NCBI RefSeq assembly: GCF_000145035.1
Contig: NC_014387.1
Location: forward strand, 588,441-652,440
Source: Butyrivibrio proteoclasticus B316
GTDB taxonomy: Bacteria > Bacillota > Clostridia > Lachnospirales > Lachnospiraceae
Length of the DNA: 64,000 nt
Direction: 5' to 3'
Position 1 is the first letter of the stretch; each line of letters starts with the position of its first letter. This document shows, piece after piece, positions 50,559 to 58,749 of the stretch. Made by a program: the position numbers and the translations under genes. Under the pieces are notes generated by a model. That model did no database searches. It worked only from the letters and a program-made list of their open reading frames with translations, and was not told the DNA's origin.

Positions 50559-51581
50559 ATGAAAAAGGTCAGTGTAATAGTAGGTGCATATAATGCTCAT
50601 GACACCCTGGCCAGGTGTCTTACCAGTCTTGTTCATCAGACCTTGGAAGATATAGAAATAATCGTGGTAAACGATGCTTCTAAGGATGATACCTGGGAAA
50701 TAATGCAAAGGTGCAAAGCGCAGTTTCCAGATAAGGTTGTGATACTGAACAATGAACAGAACATGGGGTGCGGAGGCGCAAAGAATTCTGGTTTGGAAGT
50801 AGCTTCAGGGGAATACATAGGCTTTTGTGATAGTGATGATTACTGCGCTTTAAACATGTTTGAACTACTATATAACAAGGCCAAAGAGAAAGATGCAGAT
50901 ATTGTGGACTGTGGCTTTTATGTTGAGGCCGCTAACGCATCTACAATTTCTACGCCAGATGAAGCGGAAGGTATTCTGGATGACGATAAAAGAAAAAAAC
51001 TTATCATCAAGGGCGGATATCTTTGGAGTAAGCTTTTTAAAAGAGAATTGTTTTATGATCCACAAATTAAAATGCGCAATGATGTAAGAGTGCTTTCAGA
51101 CAATGATGTTCTCAAATACATGTATCTACATGCAAAAGATATATGGACGGTTAAGGAGGTTTTGTATCATTACAGTGATGCGCCTGGTTCTGATACTAAA
51201 ATCATAGATGTTGATAAGTACTATGAGAGTATCTATGGGGTCATGGAGGGAACATACAATCTTTGTCATAATCTTCCTACCTATGAAGCGGCCAAAGAAG
51301 TAATCGAATCTGCGCAACTTGTTTGGTACTCCTATGGAATAAATCGATGCATTTATGATCAGATTGCAAGGCTTGGCGCAGATGAATCTAAGGTGGGAAG
51401 ATATTTTGAGGGGCTTAATGAAGATGTGGAAGATAAGTTAAAAAAACTTGCTCTTCTCAAAAAGAGAGTTATCACCACAGATTATAAGGATAATAAATTT
51501 CTCTTAGAACGCATTTCACCGATTGATATCAGAATCATGCAGGAGTGTGACAGGAGGTATGGTGAAAAATGTCAGGGCTGA
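50559..51581 (+). CDS. GT2 glycosyltransferase
   Basis: 340 residues with the ATG at 50559, five bases after GGAGAG; an in-frame GTG at 50538 is upstream of that site. KVSVIVGAYNAHDTLARCLT, IIVVNDASKDDTWEIM and GFCDSDDYCALNMFELLY are the GT2 landmarks (DSDD near residue 88). The C-terminal end ISPIDIRIMQECDRRYG is almost shared with the gene at 56500, which has the same length and beginning: these are clear paralogues. It overlaps the acetyltransferase-like gene by 13 bases. Confidence 0.88.
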   Translation: MKKVSVIVGAYNAHDTLARCLTSLVHQTLEDIEIIVVNDASKDDTWEIMQRCKAQFPDKVVILNNEQNMGCGGAKNSGLEVASGEYIGFCDSDDYCALNMFELLYNKAKEKDADIVDCGFYVEAANASTISTPDEAEGILDDDKRKKLIIKGGYLWSKLFKRELFYDPQIKMRNDVRVLSDNDVLKYMYLHAKDIWTVKEVLYHYSDAPGSDTKIIDVDKYYESIYGVMEGTYNLCHNLPTYEAAKEVIESAQLVWYSYGINRCIYDQIARLGADESKVGRYFEGLNEDVEDKLKKLALLKKRVITTDYKDNKFLLERISPIDIRIMQECDRRYGEKCQG

Positions 51582-52597
51582 TGATAACTAAAGAAATGAC
51601 TGATAATTCCGATTATGTCCTTTTAGATGATCATGGATTTCCCATGCTCTATTTTGGAATGGGAAGTTATTCCAGCGAGCTGGATATCAGATCACAAGCT
51701 GTAATGACAGGAGGAGGTAATGAGGTTCATCTAGTATATGTTGGCAGATATACCTCAATGGGAGGAGATATCAGGATACTGTGCAATATGGATCATGATT
51801 ACAGATCGGTTTATATGGGAGTTATCCCAGGCTATGCAGATGCTAGTGATCCCAATGACTATAGAAAAAAAGTGGGACAAAACCATAGATTTATGAAGGA
51901 AAAAGGAATGGTCATAATTGGCAATGATGTGTGGATTGGAAATAATGTAACAATCATTGCTGACGTGATTATAGGTAATGGTGCAGTTATCGGCGCGGGA
52001 AGTGTAGTGACCAAGGATGTTCCACCATACACCATCTGGGCTGGAAATCCCGCCAGGCAGATAAAAAACAGATTTGATGAAGATACAGCTCAGAAATTGC
52101 AGGAGATATCCTGGTGGGAGTTCTCTAAAGAGAGACTTCTTGAGATAAAGGAGGATATGCAGGGAGAGCCGGAAGTTTTTGTCCAAAAGTACTGGAATAA
52201 TAATTGGGAAAAAAGCCCAAAGCAAAATTTGCAGCCAAGTTATTTGGCATTTTTCGATATTGAAACAGATTATTCTACATTTGGGAAGATTCTTGAACAG
52301 TTTGTTGCGCGATTTTCGGATGGTGCAGCCAAACTAACTCTTTGCTACTATAGGTGTGAATCCGATGAAGAGATTCTTGCTGCTTCGCTTAGTGAAATAA
52401 TTGACGGACTTTGTGCTAAAAGAAATCTCAGTATTGCGTTATGCGGAATAGAAGAAAACGATGACGAGAGAATGATAGCACAAGCAGATTGTTTTATCCT
52501 GGGGCGTGATCGTAAGAACATTATGCGAATCAGTTATGCATTCAAGCATAGAACGCGAATAATATCAGGTGTCAATGAGCCTATAAATTGGGATTAG
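51569..52597 (+). CDS. Hexapeptide-repeat (CatB/Vat-like) acetyltransferase with a C-terminal extension
   Basis: 342 residues. Residues about 30-180 form a left-handed beta-helix: VHLVYVGRYTSMGGDIRILC, the active-site-type CNMDHDYRS (His near 75), VIIGNDVWIGNNVTIIADV and the xenobiotic-acetyltransferase-type close YTIWAGNPARQIK. It would acetylate a sugar from acetyl-CoA. Residues about 218-342 are an added domain of unknown type (AFFDIETDYSTFGKILEQF; YRCESDEEILAASL). A GGAGG lies before the ATG within the preceding gene's end. Common members are near 210 residues, so this extension is notable. Confidence 0.8.
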   Translation: MSGLMITKEMTDNSDYVLLDDHGFPMLYFGMGSYSSELDIRSQAVMTGGGNEVHLVYVGRYTSMGGDIRILCNMDHDYRSVYMGVIPGYADASDPNDYRKKVGQNHRFMKEKGMVIIGNDVWIGNNVTIIADVIIGNGAVIGAGSVVTKDVPPYTIWAGNPARQIKNRFDEDTAQKLQEISWWEFSKERLLEIKEDMQGEPEVFVQKYWNNNWEKSPKQNLQPSYLAFFDIETDYSTFGKILEQFVARFSDGAAKLTLCYYRCESDEEILAASLSEIIDGLCAKRNLSIALCGIEENDDERMIAQADCFILGRDRKNIMRISYAFKHRTRIISGVNEPINWD

Positions 52598-52617
52598 ATA
52601 GCGGAGAAATAGGTAAA

Positions 52618-53508
52618 ATGATAATTGATGAAAGATTGTCCCAAAATTATGATTACTGTTATCTTGAAAGTATGCACTGGCTTTTTTCAAGTGGTAAGGT
52701 TAAGGCTTCTAATATAATATGCGGACTGAGTTATGGCCTGGATGCTATTGAGACTAATTACATAAAAGAACCTACAATTAATCTTGCTATGCATTCACAG
52801 GATTTGTATTATGATGTTCATCATCTTCTGAAAATACTACAGAATGATAAAAATCATATAGTTAAAAAGTGGATATTTGTCTTTGGCTATTACAGCCTTT
52901 TTTATGATCTGTCACACACACAATTTGGGAATCGCTGCCTGGACATTTATTATCCATTATTTAAGGCGTTGAGACATTATAGCGCTACTGAAGAACAGAA
53001 GGAGAGCGCTGTGGCGCGGGTGTCAGATCCTGAGTTTATTGAGTATTACCATGAGTTTTTTATGAATAATCCGCGATACTATAATGAATGTGTCAAAAGA
53101 GAAGAAAAGGGCGGTGTGATAGAAGAAGCAGGAGGATGGCTTAACATCTCGCAGCAAGAACGTGATTACTACGGTGGAGAAAGAGCAAGATTACAGAACA
53201 AGCATCTTGAACATGTTGAAACCTTTAAAGAAAATGTGGAACTTTTATATAAGGCGTTTAATATCCTTGCTCACAGCGGAATAAAGATATATGTTATGAT
53301 TATGCCTGCGACAAAAGAGTACCTTAATAAGATTGACACAAGATATAAAACAGAAACTTTGAGCATACTAAATGAAATGCCTCATGAGATTAATTATGTG
53401 GATTTCAACGATGAGGAAATGTTTGATATAGAAGATTTCGAGGATTACGATCATCTTAATACAGCTGGAGCGATAAAGCTATCCAAGATGATAGCTGAAA
53501 TGGTCTAG
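52618..53508 (+). CDS. SGNH-like protein of unknown specificity
   Basis: 296 residues, soluble. IICGLSYGLDA near residue 31 resembles an SGNH block I (nucleophile Ser), and YDHLNTAGAIKLSKMI at the C-terminus gives the Asp-x-His pair of block V. KIYVMIMPATKEYLNKI is the preceding beta-strand. This kind of protein occurs among glycan clusters as an esterase or acyl-group transfer enzyme. I start at ATG 52618; a TTG at 52588 would extend into the previous gene. The end meets the leftward gene at 53509 without a gap. Confidence 0.55.
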   Translation: MIIDERLSQNYDYCYLESMHWLFSSGKVKASNIICGLSYGLDAIETNYIKEPTINLAMHSQDLYYDVHHLLKILQNDKNHIVKKWIFVFGYYSLFYDLSHTQFGNRCLDIYYPLFKALRHYSATEEQKESAVARVSDPEFIEYYHEFFMNNPRYYNECVKREEKGGVIEEAGGWLNISQQERDYYGGERARLQNKHLEHVETFKENVELLYKAFNILAHSGIKIYVMIMPATKEYLNKIDTRYKTETLSILNEMPHEINYVDFNDEEMFDIEDFEDYDHLNTAGAIKLSKMIAEMV

Positions 53509-54462
53509 TTATAGATTTTTACAGTGCTCTATAAAGCTTGAGACATCAGAATAAAAGGCATCTTTTTCAGATGCTATCATTTTGCGATAATCTTCGAAAC
53601 GAGACTGATGGTCAGCGAAATTGTCACAGATGTCATGTAGAAGAGCATCGATCTCATCTAAGCTTTCAGCTGGAGATTCAAATTTATATTGTTCAGGAAT
53701 GGGGACGTCACCTTCAAAGGCGGCGGCTCCTTTTTTATTGGTTATTACGCAGCATCCGTCGGCAGCAGCCTCGCGGGGAATTCTGTCTTTTCCTGGATGA
53801 TTGCCAAAGTCAACGTAGACCTTACCAGCTTCCATCATGAGGACCATGTGAGGGATATCTAGGCCTGTCAGTGGTACCCATCTAAGCCATGAGGCTTTTT
53901 CAAGCAGTGGTTTTATATCTTCATAACCTTTGGCTGGGTTGTAGAGCCCGATGTTTTCTCTAAACTCTGCTGGGTATATGAATTTGCCATGCTGATCATT
54001 TATATAGTCAGAGAGATAGAGACCATTGGCGTTTGGGATTTTCTTTTCAACATAATCCTTGGAATAGTAAGACTGGTACAGGTGAAGAAGTATGTTGTCT
54101 CTGATAAATGGCATATTGGATTCGTTCGTAGAAATGATATAGTTGTCAACACTCATCCACCAGAGGACTTTCTTGGCAAGAGGATAATAGGGCATACTAA
54201 GGGTGAGACCTTCAGGGAAAACAATGACGCTGTCCGGACTATTGAGCTCTGAGTCACCTGTTATATGCTGAGTTTCATAGACTTCATAGGCATCAGGTGC
54301 TGGCACGTCTACTCCCAGTGCTTTGTCGAAGGGAGCCTCCAGGTCTACATAGCACATGTATGCCTGAATATCGCTTAGTTTGTTTATGGCACTACATAAT
54401 TGATGAGATAATTCAGCTCCGCCGCTTTTTCTATTTTGAGGAGCAAGTATGTATATTGTCAT
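53509..54462 (-). CDS. Putative glycosyltransferase, GT-B-like
   Basis: 317 residues. TIYILAPQNRKSGGAELSHQ resembles the N-terminal donor-free region of GT4 enzymes (NxxGGAE), and the C-terminal half has VYVDFGNHPGKDRIPREAAA followed by GCCVITNKKGAAAFEGDV, close to the EAAxxGxPVI pattern of GT4 nucleotide sugar sites. VLWWMSVDNYIIS near 95 is found in related cluster proteins. The ATG at 54462 has GGAG ten bases upstream. First of three leftward genes ending here, read in the order 55574, 54496, 53509. Confidence 0.62.
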   Translation of the reverse strand: MTIYILAPQNRKSGGAELSHQLCSAINKLSDIQAYMCYVDLEAPFDKALGVDVPAPDAYEVYETQHITGDSELNSPDSVIVFPEGLTLSMPYYPLAKKVLWWMSVDNYIISTNESNMPFIRDNILLHLYQSYYSKDYVEKKIPNANGLYLSDYINDQHGKFIYPAEFRENIGLYNPAKGYEDIKPLLEKASWLRWVPLTGLDIPHMVLMMEAGKVYVDFGNHPGKDRIPREAAADGCCVITNKKGAAAFEGDVPIPEQYKFESPAESLDEIDALLHDICDNFADHQSRFEDYRKMIASEKDAFYSDVSSFIEHCKNL

Positions 54463-54495
54463 TTGATAACGCTCCAATCCGAAAAGAGTTATTAA

Positions 54496-55545
54496 CTAAT
54501 GGACTTGCATGACTTCACAGAAAGGGTTTTTGTATACGGGAAGGTCACAAATATCATATTCGTAGCTATTTTTCCAGCATGCGTAGTCGAAGCTCATCTG
54601 ATCTCTTCCATGTTCATATTTGCAAAGCTCATTCCACCAATCATCCATTACTTTATATAATGATTCGTCATAATGCTCACGAACCAAACATCCGGATTCT
54701 ATTACAAATCCTTTTCCTACGTAGCCTTCGGTCTGATATCTATGGATTTGTGCTACCAACTCATCCTGAGAGCCTCTGTTGTTGTCTATGATGTTTGCAG
54801 CTTCTTCCAGGAGGTCTTTGGACTCATGGTGAGGAAAGCAGATCATTCCGCTTTTTTTTCGATAGGTAGCGATGAAGTCTGAAAAGTTGCCTATGATTTT
54901 CATACAGCCATCTACATAGATGGAATAGTCATAATCTGATAGGAATTCGTGAGGATGCATTTTGAGATAACGTGCAAACATCTTGGGCGACAGATTATTG
55001 GAATTATCCACAACTCTGACCTGCCATTTCCCTTGATAGCCATAATGCTCATGATCAGTGAGAAGAATATAGTCAAAGCTATCAAGTGCTATAGGTTCTA
55101 TGACAGAATCATAGCCTCCGGTAATAGCTGTGTATATAACGCCTTTTCCTTTAAATCTGTCAGATCCATTCGGATAACGAAGATGGTATGCGGAAATTAT
55201 ATTGTTGATGTATTCTAAATGTTCATTCAGGCTACTTATTGTTTTTTCTTTGGCGGTAATAAGGCTTTTGTAGGAATCTATTTGGCCAGCAATTGTAGCT
55301 GCATATTTGATAAGCGCAGAGTTTGCTAGTACATAAAAATCAGAGATATTAAGCTCTGTGTCTTGCAATAGACCTTCAAGAGAAGCAAGTTCTTCCTGAT
55401 TCTGAGCATTACTTAGATGGTTTTTGATGGTGGAGACAATCACGACCGCAGCTTCCCTCTGGGCACTACTATCTAGAACAGTACTGCCTGATAAAAGAGA
55501 ATTTGTCAGTTCATGAGTTTGAAAGATGAGTTCTCCAAGATTCAC
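54496..55545 (-). CDS. TOD1/MUCI70-like (DUF616) glycosyltransferase
   Basis: 349 residues with a GTG start (AAAGGA seven bases upstream). The N-terminal 120 residues are helical. The remainder has GVIYTAITGGYDSVIEP, DYILLTDHEHYGYQGKWQVR, and KMHPHEFLSDYDYSIYVDGC, with YSIYVDG as the DxD-like metal site and AHPHEF-like acceptor motif. This set is that of the TOD1/MUCI70 family (formerly DUF616), known mainly from plants and also found in bacteria. GKGFVIESGCLVREH near 285 is the typical later block. Donor and acceptor here are unknown. Confidence 0.75.
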   Translation of the reverse strand: MNLGELIFQTHELTNSLLSGSTVLDSSAQREAAVVIVSTIKNHLSNAQNQEELASLEGLLQDTELNISDFYVLANSALIKYAATIAGQIDSYKSLITAKEKTISSLNEHLEYINNIISAYHLRYPNGSDRFKGKGVIYTAITGGYDSVIEPIALDSFDYILLTDHEHYGYQGKWQVRVVDNSNNLSPKMFARYLKMHPHEFLSDYDYSIYVDGCMKIIGNFSDFIATYRKKSGMICFPHHESKDLLEEAANIIDNNRGSQDELVAQIHRYQTEGYVGKGFVIESGCLVREHYDESLYKVMDDWWNELCKYEHGRDQMSFDYACWKNSYEYDICDLPVYKNPFCEVMQVH

Positions 55546-55573
55546 GAGTAGATCCTTTCTTGCCAAAGGTGTT

Positions 55574-56347
55574 TTACATATTACATAGAAATGACCAGGA
55601 TTTGGATGTTATTATGTACATCTCTTTTTCGCCTGCGTATACAGTATATTCACAGTCAACGCCATATTCCTGTAGCTTGGCTATCATAGCTTCTGCGGTA
55701 TTGCGTTCGCCATCTCTTTGACAATCATCTACTATTATGCAGAAGTTATCATTCAGACAATGTGGGAGGATGTCTATAGTATCTATACGTGAAAAAAGAG
55801 GATCACCGAATCCAAATGGGCCGTCTATGGATATTATGTCGAAAGTCTTACTATTGAAGTGTTCAAAAAATCCCTTGTATATGATGGTATCACGGATATT
55901 ATTTTGTTCATCTGTGAAAGATACTTTATCAAGAGGAAGAATAACTACTTCTGAACGGGATTTATCCAGCTCAAATTGGGTGGAAAAGATATTTGCCCAG
56001 TTTTCATCGTGTTCAACACAGTAGTGAATATAGTCTTTGGCATTATCGCGAGTTTTGATATATTGGCCTATAAGTCTTGTGGATTGACCCATTCCAAGTT
56101 CCAGAATACTTTGCGGTTGTAACTCATTTAATATTCTGAACATGACATACATATACTGATAGCCAACTGCACCTCTACCTGGCCAACATGGAAGACCTCC
56201 TTCAGGAAACCATGAGCATCCCCTGATGGAATCATGATAAACATTTGCCCACAATAATTCTGATAGCTTTCCATGATTTTCAATCATTAGATTACTTTGA
56301 GCTGAAACCAGATTTTCAAGCTGCGATAATCTTTCTTCCAAATCCAT
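55574..56347 (-). CDS. SAM-dependent methyltransferase-like protein
   Basis: 257 residues. After a short helical start, SILELGMGQSTRLIGQYIK near 80 is SAM motif I; YIHYCVEHDENWANIF near 107 carries the acidic motif II; and FDIISIDGPFGFGDP near 175 and FCIIVDDCQRDGERNTAEA near 210 are typical of FkbM- or class-I-type methyltransferases of cell-surface clusters. PEGGLPCWPGRGAVGYQY near 48 is a glycine-rich lid segment. AGGAG precedes the ATG. First gene of the leftward trio, divergent from the GT2 at 56500. Confidence 0.72.
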   Translation of the reverse strand: MDLEERLSQLENLVSAQSNLMIENHGKLSELLWANVYHDSIRGCSWFPEGGLPCWPGRGAVGYQYMYVMFRILNELQPQSILELGMGQSTRLIGQYIKTRDNAKDYIHYCVEHDENWANIFSTQFELDKSRSEVVILPLDKVSFTDEQNNIRDTIIYKGFFEHFNSKTFDIISIDGPFGFGDPLFSRIDTIDILPHCLNDNFCIIVDDCQRDGERNTAEAMIAKLQEYGVDCEYTVYAGEKEMYIITSKSWSFLCNM

Positions 56348-56499
56348 AGATATTCTCCTAAATAATAATTGGTGACTATATATTAATAATAGCAGATTAA
56401 GCGATGTTTAAAAATACGATAATTCAATAATGATAATATGATAAAATATAAGATAGAAAGATATGTTCAAATGCATGTCATATATAAGTGAGGACATAT

Positions 56500-57519
56500 A
56501 TGAAGAAAGTAAGCGTTGTAGTTCCTGCATATAATAGTCACGATACACTTGCAAGATGCCTTGGAAGTCTTGTAAATCAGACTCTTCAGGATATCGAAGT
56601 TATTGTGGTTAATGACGCCTCCAAGGATGATACGCTTGAAATTTGCAATCGTTGTAAGGCTGCATTTCCGGACAAGGTTATAGTTGTTGACAGCAAAGAG
56701 AACCTTGGATGCGGCGGTGCAAGGAGCCTTGGCCTGGACGCAGCTACTGGCGAATTTATAGGCATGGCTGACGCGGATGACTTTGTGGCACCCACTATGT
56801 ACGAAAAGCTTTATAACAGGGCAATAGAAACCGGAGCAGACATGGTGGATTCGGGGTTCTATGCTGAGGCTACAGATAAGGCTTTGCTGAAAACAGGAGA
56901 TGATCTTACGGGAGAGCTTGATGATAGTAAGAGGTCAATACTGATAGCTTCCGGAGGGTATCTGGTAACCAGGATTTTCAGGCGCGAGCTTTTTGAGAAT
57001 CCGCCCCTGCGGATGCAGAAGAATATGGCTGCCCTTGAAGATCTTGAGGTATTTATCTATCTGCTTCTTAAGGGGAAAAGGATAGAGACAGTTAAAGAAA
57101 TCTTTTACAACTACAGTGATACTGCCGGTTCCAATACCAAGATGATGGATATGGATAAGTACTATGATGCGGTATATAGAGCGATGAAAGGCACTTATGA
57201 GAAGTGCCATGAATTACCTGCTTACGAAGGATGTAAGGCTGCCTGTGAATTTATGATGGTAAATGTCTATTCTTATGCAGTTAATCGGTGTCTGTATGAC
57301 CAGATTGCAAGCCTTGGAGCGGATAAGAAGAATATAAAAAAATATTTTGATAATGTCGGAATGCATGAAAGAGAGTTGTTAAGCAATTTGCAAGCTTTAA
57401 AAAAGCAGATAATTACAATTCCCTATGATGCGAATAATTATATTGTGGATAGAATTTCTGGGTTGGATCTGGAAATATTAAAAGAATGTGACAGGAGATA
57501 TGGAGTAGCCTCGCCATGA
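56500..57519 (+). CDS. GT2 glycosyltransferase, paralogue of the one at 50559
   Basis: 339 residues. KVSVVVPAYNSHDTLARCLG, VIVVNDASKDDTLEICN and GMADADDFVAPTMYEKLY are the GT2 motifs. Both the N-terminus and the C-terminus (ISGLDLEILKECDRRYG) match the gene at 50559, so one derives from the other; a main difference is DADD against DSDD at the metal site, which could mean a different donor. The ATG at 56500 has GTGAGGA six bases upstream; that GTG (56488) is an unlikely start. A promoter should lie in 56348-56470. Confidence 0.88.
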   Translation: MKKVSVVVPAYNSHDTLARCLGSLVNQTLQDIEVIVVNDASKDDTLEICNRCKAAFPDKVIVVDSKENLGCGGARSLGLDAATGEFIGMADADDFVAPTMYEKLYNRAIETGADMVDSGFYAEATDKALLKTGDDLTGELDDSKRSILIASGGYLVTRIFRRELFENPPLRMQKNMAALEDLEVFIYLLLKGKRIETVKEIFYNYSDTAGSNTKMMDMDKYYDAVYRAMKGTYEKCHELPAYEGCKAACEFMMVNVYSYAVNRCLYDQIASLGADKKNIKKYFDNVGMHERELLSNLQALKKQIITIPYDANNYIVDRISGLDLEILKECDRRYGVASP

Positions 57520-57568
57520 TGATGCAGCTTCATAAAAAATGCAAAGATATAACTAGCGTGGTAAAACA

Positions 57569-58720
57569 ATGAACATCCTACTTTACGACTTCCTAAATTC
57601 ATATATCCAAAGTGATCTGGTGTACTATCTTGAGAAGATGGGACATCATTGTACTAATGTGCTCTATAGAGAGGGCGTGGACAAATATGATGATGATAGA
57701 TTTGCAACCCGTATGGAAAGAGATCTTAGGAGCTTCAGTTACGATCTGGTGATTACGACGAACTTCTGGCCTGTTGTGTCCAAGGTATGCAAAAAACATG
57801 ATATAAAATATGTCTCCTGGTTCTTTGATTCTCCGCCTAATCTGCCAACAGCTGAGTGCATGGATTATTCCTGCAATAAAATCTATTTTTTTGCAAGAGC
57901 AGACTATGAGAAGTACAAAGCATTAGGGCTGGACAATGTTTATTATTTACCTCTTGCTGTAAATGTGGACAGGCTTAGGCAGATAAAGGTCGATGAAAAG
58001 AAGTATTGCTGTGAGATTTCTTTTGTTGGGAAACTCTATGAATCAATGCTGCCTGCACTTATGGCCCACATGGACGATTATCAGAAGGGGTTCATTGACA
58101 GCGTAGTCAAGATTCAGATGGAACTATATGGAGGTTATATTGTTGATGATGTGATAACAGAAGAGTTTGCAGAGAGCGTGAGAAAGCGCTATAAGAGTTT
58201 GTCAGATAAGGCCATTCAGATCAGCAAACAGGAACTTGCCTGGGCGGTGGCTTCGCATGTTACACATCTTGAGAGAATGACTCTTTTATCAATTCTTGGT
58301 AAAAGGCATCAGGTCAGGCTCTACACGTTTGAGTTATCTGAGGATGAAAAGAGACTCCTTGGAAATGTAGAGTTTTGTGGGCCCGTAGATTATCTAAAAG
58401 AAATGCCTCAGGTTTTTGCAGCAAGTAAGGTAAATCTTTGTCCTGTCCTTAAGGCCAATCGTTCCGGAATTCCGCTCAGGGCATTGGATGTTATGGGCTG
58501 TGGAGGATTTCTTTTGTCCAGCTATCAAAGCGAGCTTGCGGAGTATTTCCTTGATGGAGATGAATGCGTAATGTACGAATCTATAGAAGATGCGATTTCC
58601 AAGGCAAACTTCTATCTGTCTCACGAGGAACTACGTCGGCAGATTGCAGCAGCTGGACGTGCCAGAATTGAGGATGCTTTCAGGTATGAGGATAGAATCA
58701 GGGTGTTATTGGATTTTTGA
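57569..58720 (+). CDS. CgeB-like glycosyltransferase
   Basis: 383 residues. MNILLYDFLNSYIQSDLVYY opens the DUF3880-type half; YVSWFFDSPPNLPTAEC near 88 is the aromatic-proline motif. In the C-terminal half the block reads ASKVNLCPVLKANRSGIPLR near 288, then VMGCGGFLLSSYQSELAEYF. Here NLCPVLKAN replaces the NLNITLRS of the other four copies, so its donor site may differ. No clear ribosome site (GTGGTAAAAC); it follows the GT2 gene by 49 bases and may depend on read-through. Confidence 0.8.
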   Translation: MNILLYDFLNSYIQSDLVYYLEKMGHHCTNVLYREGVDKYDDDRFATRMERDLRSFSYDLVITTNFWPVVSKVCKKHDIKYVSWFFDSPPNLPTAECMDYSCNKIYFFARADYEKYKALGLDNVYYLPLAVNVDRLRQIKVDEKKYCCEISFVGKLYESMLPALMAHMDDYQKGFIDSVVKIQMELYGGYIVDDVITEEFAESVRKRYKSLSDKAIQISKQELAWAVASHVTHLERMTLLSILGKRHQVRLYTFELSEDEKRLLGNVEFCGPVDYLKEMPQVFAASKVNLCPVLKANRSGIPLRALDVMGCGGFLLSSYQSELAEYFLDGDECVMYESIEDAISKANFYLSHEELRRQIAAAGRARIEDAFRYEDRIRVLLDF

Positions 58721-58749
58721 TAATGACAGGTGACGGCAATAGAGGATAA

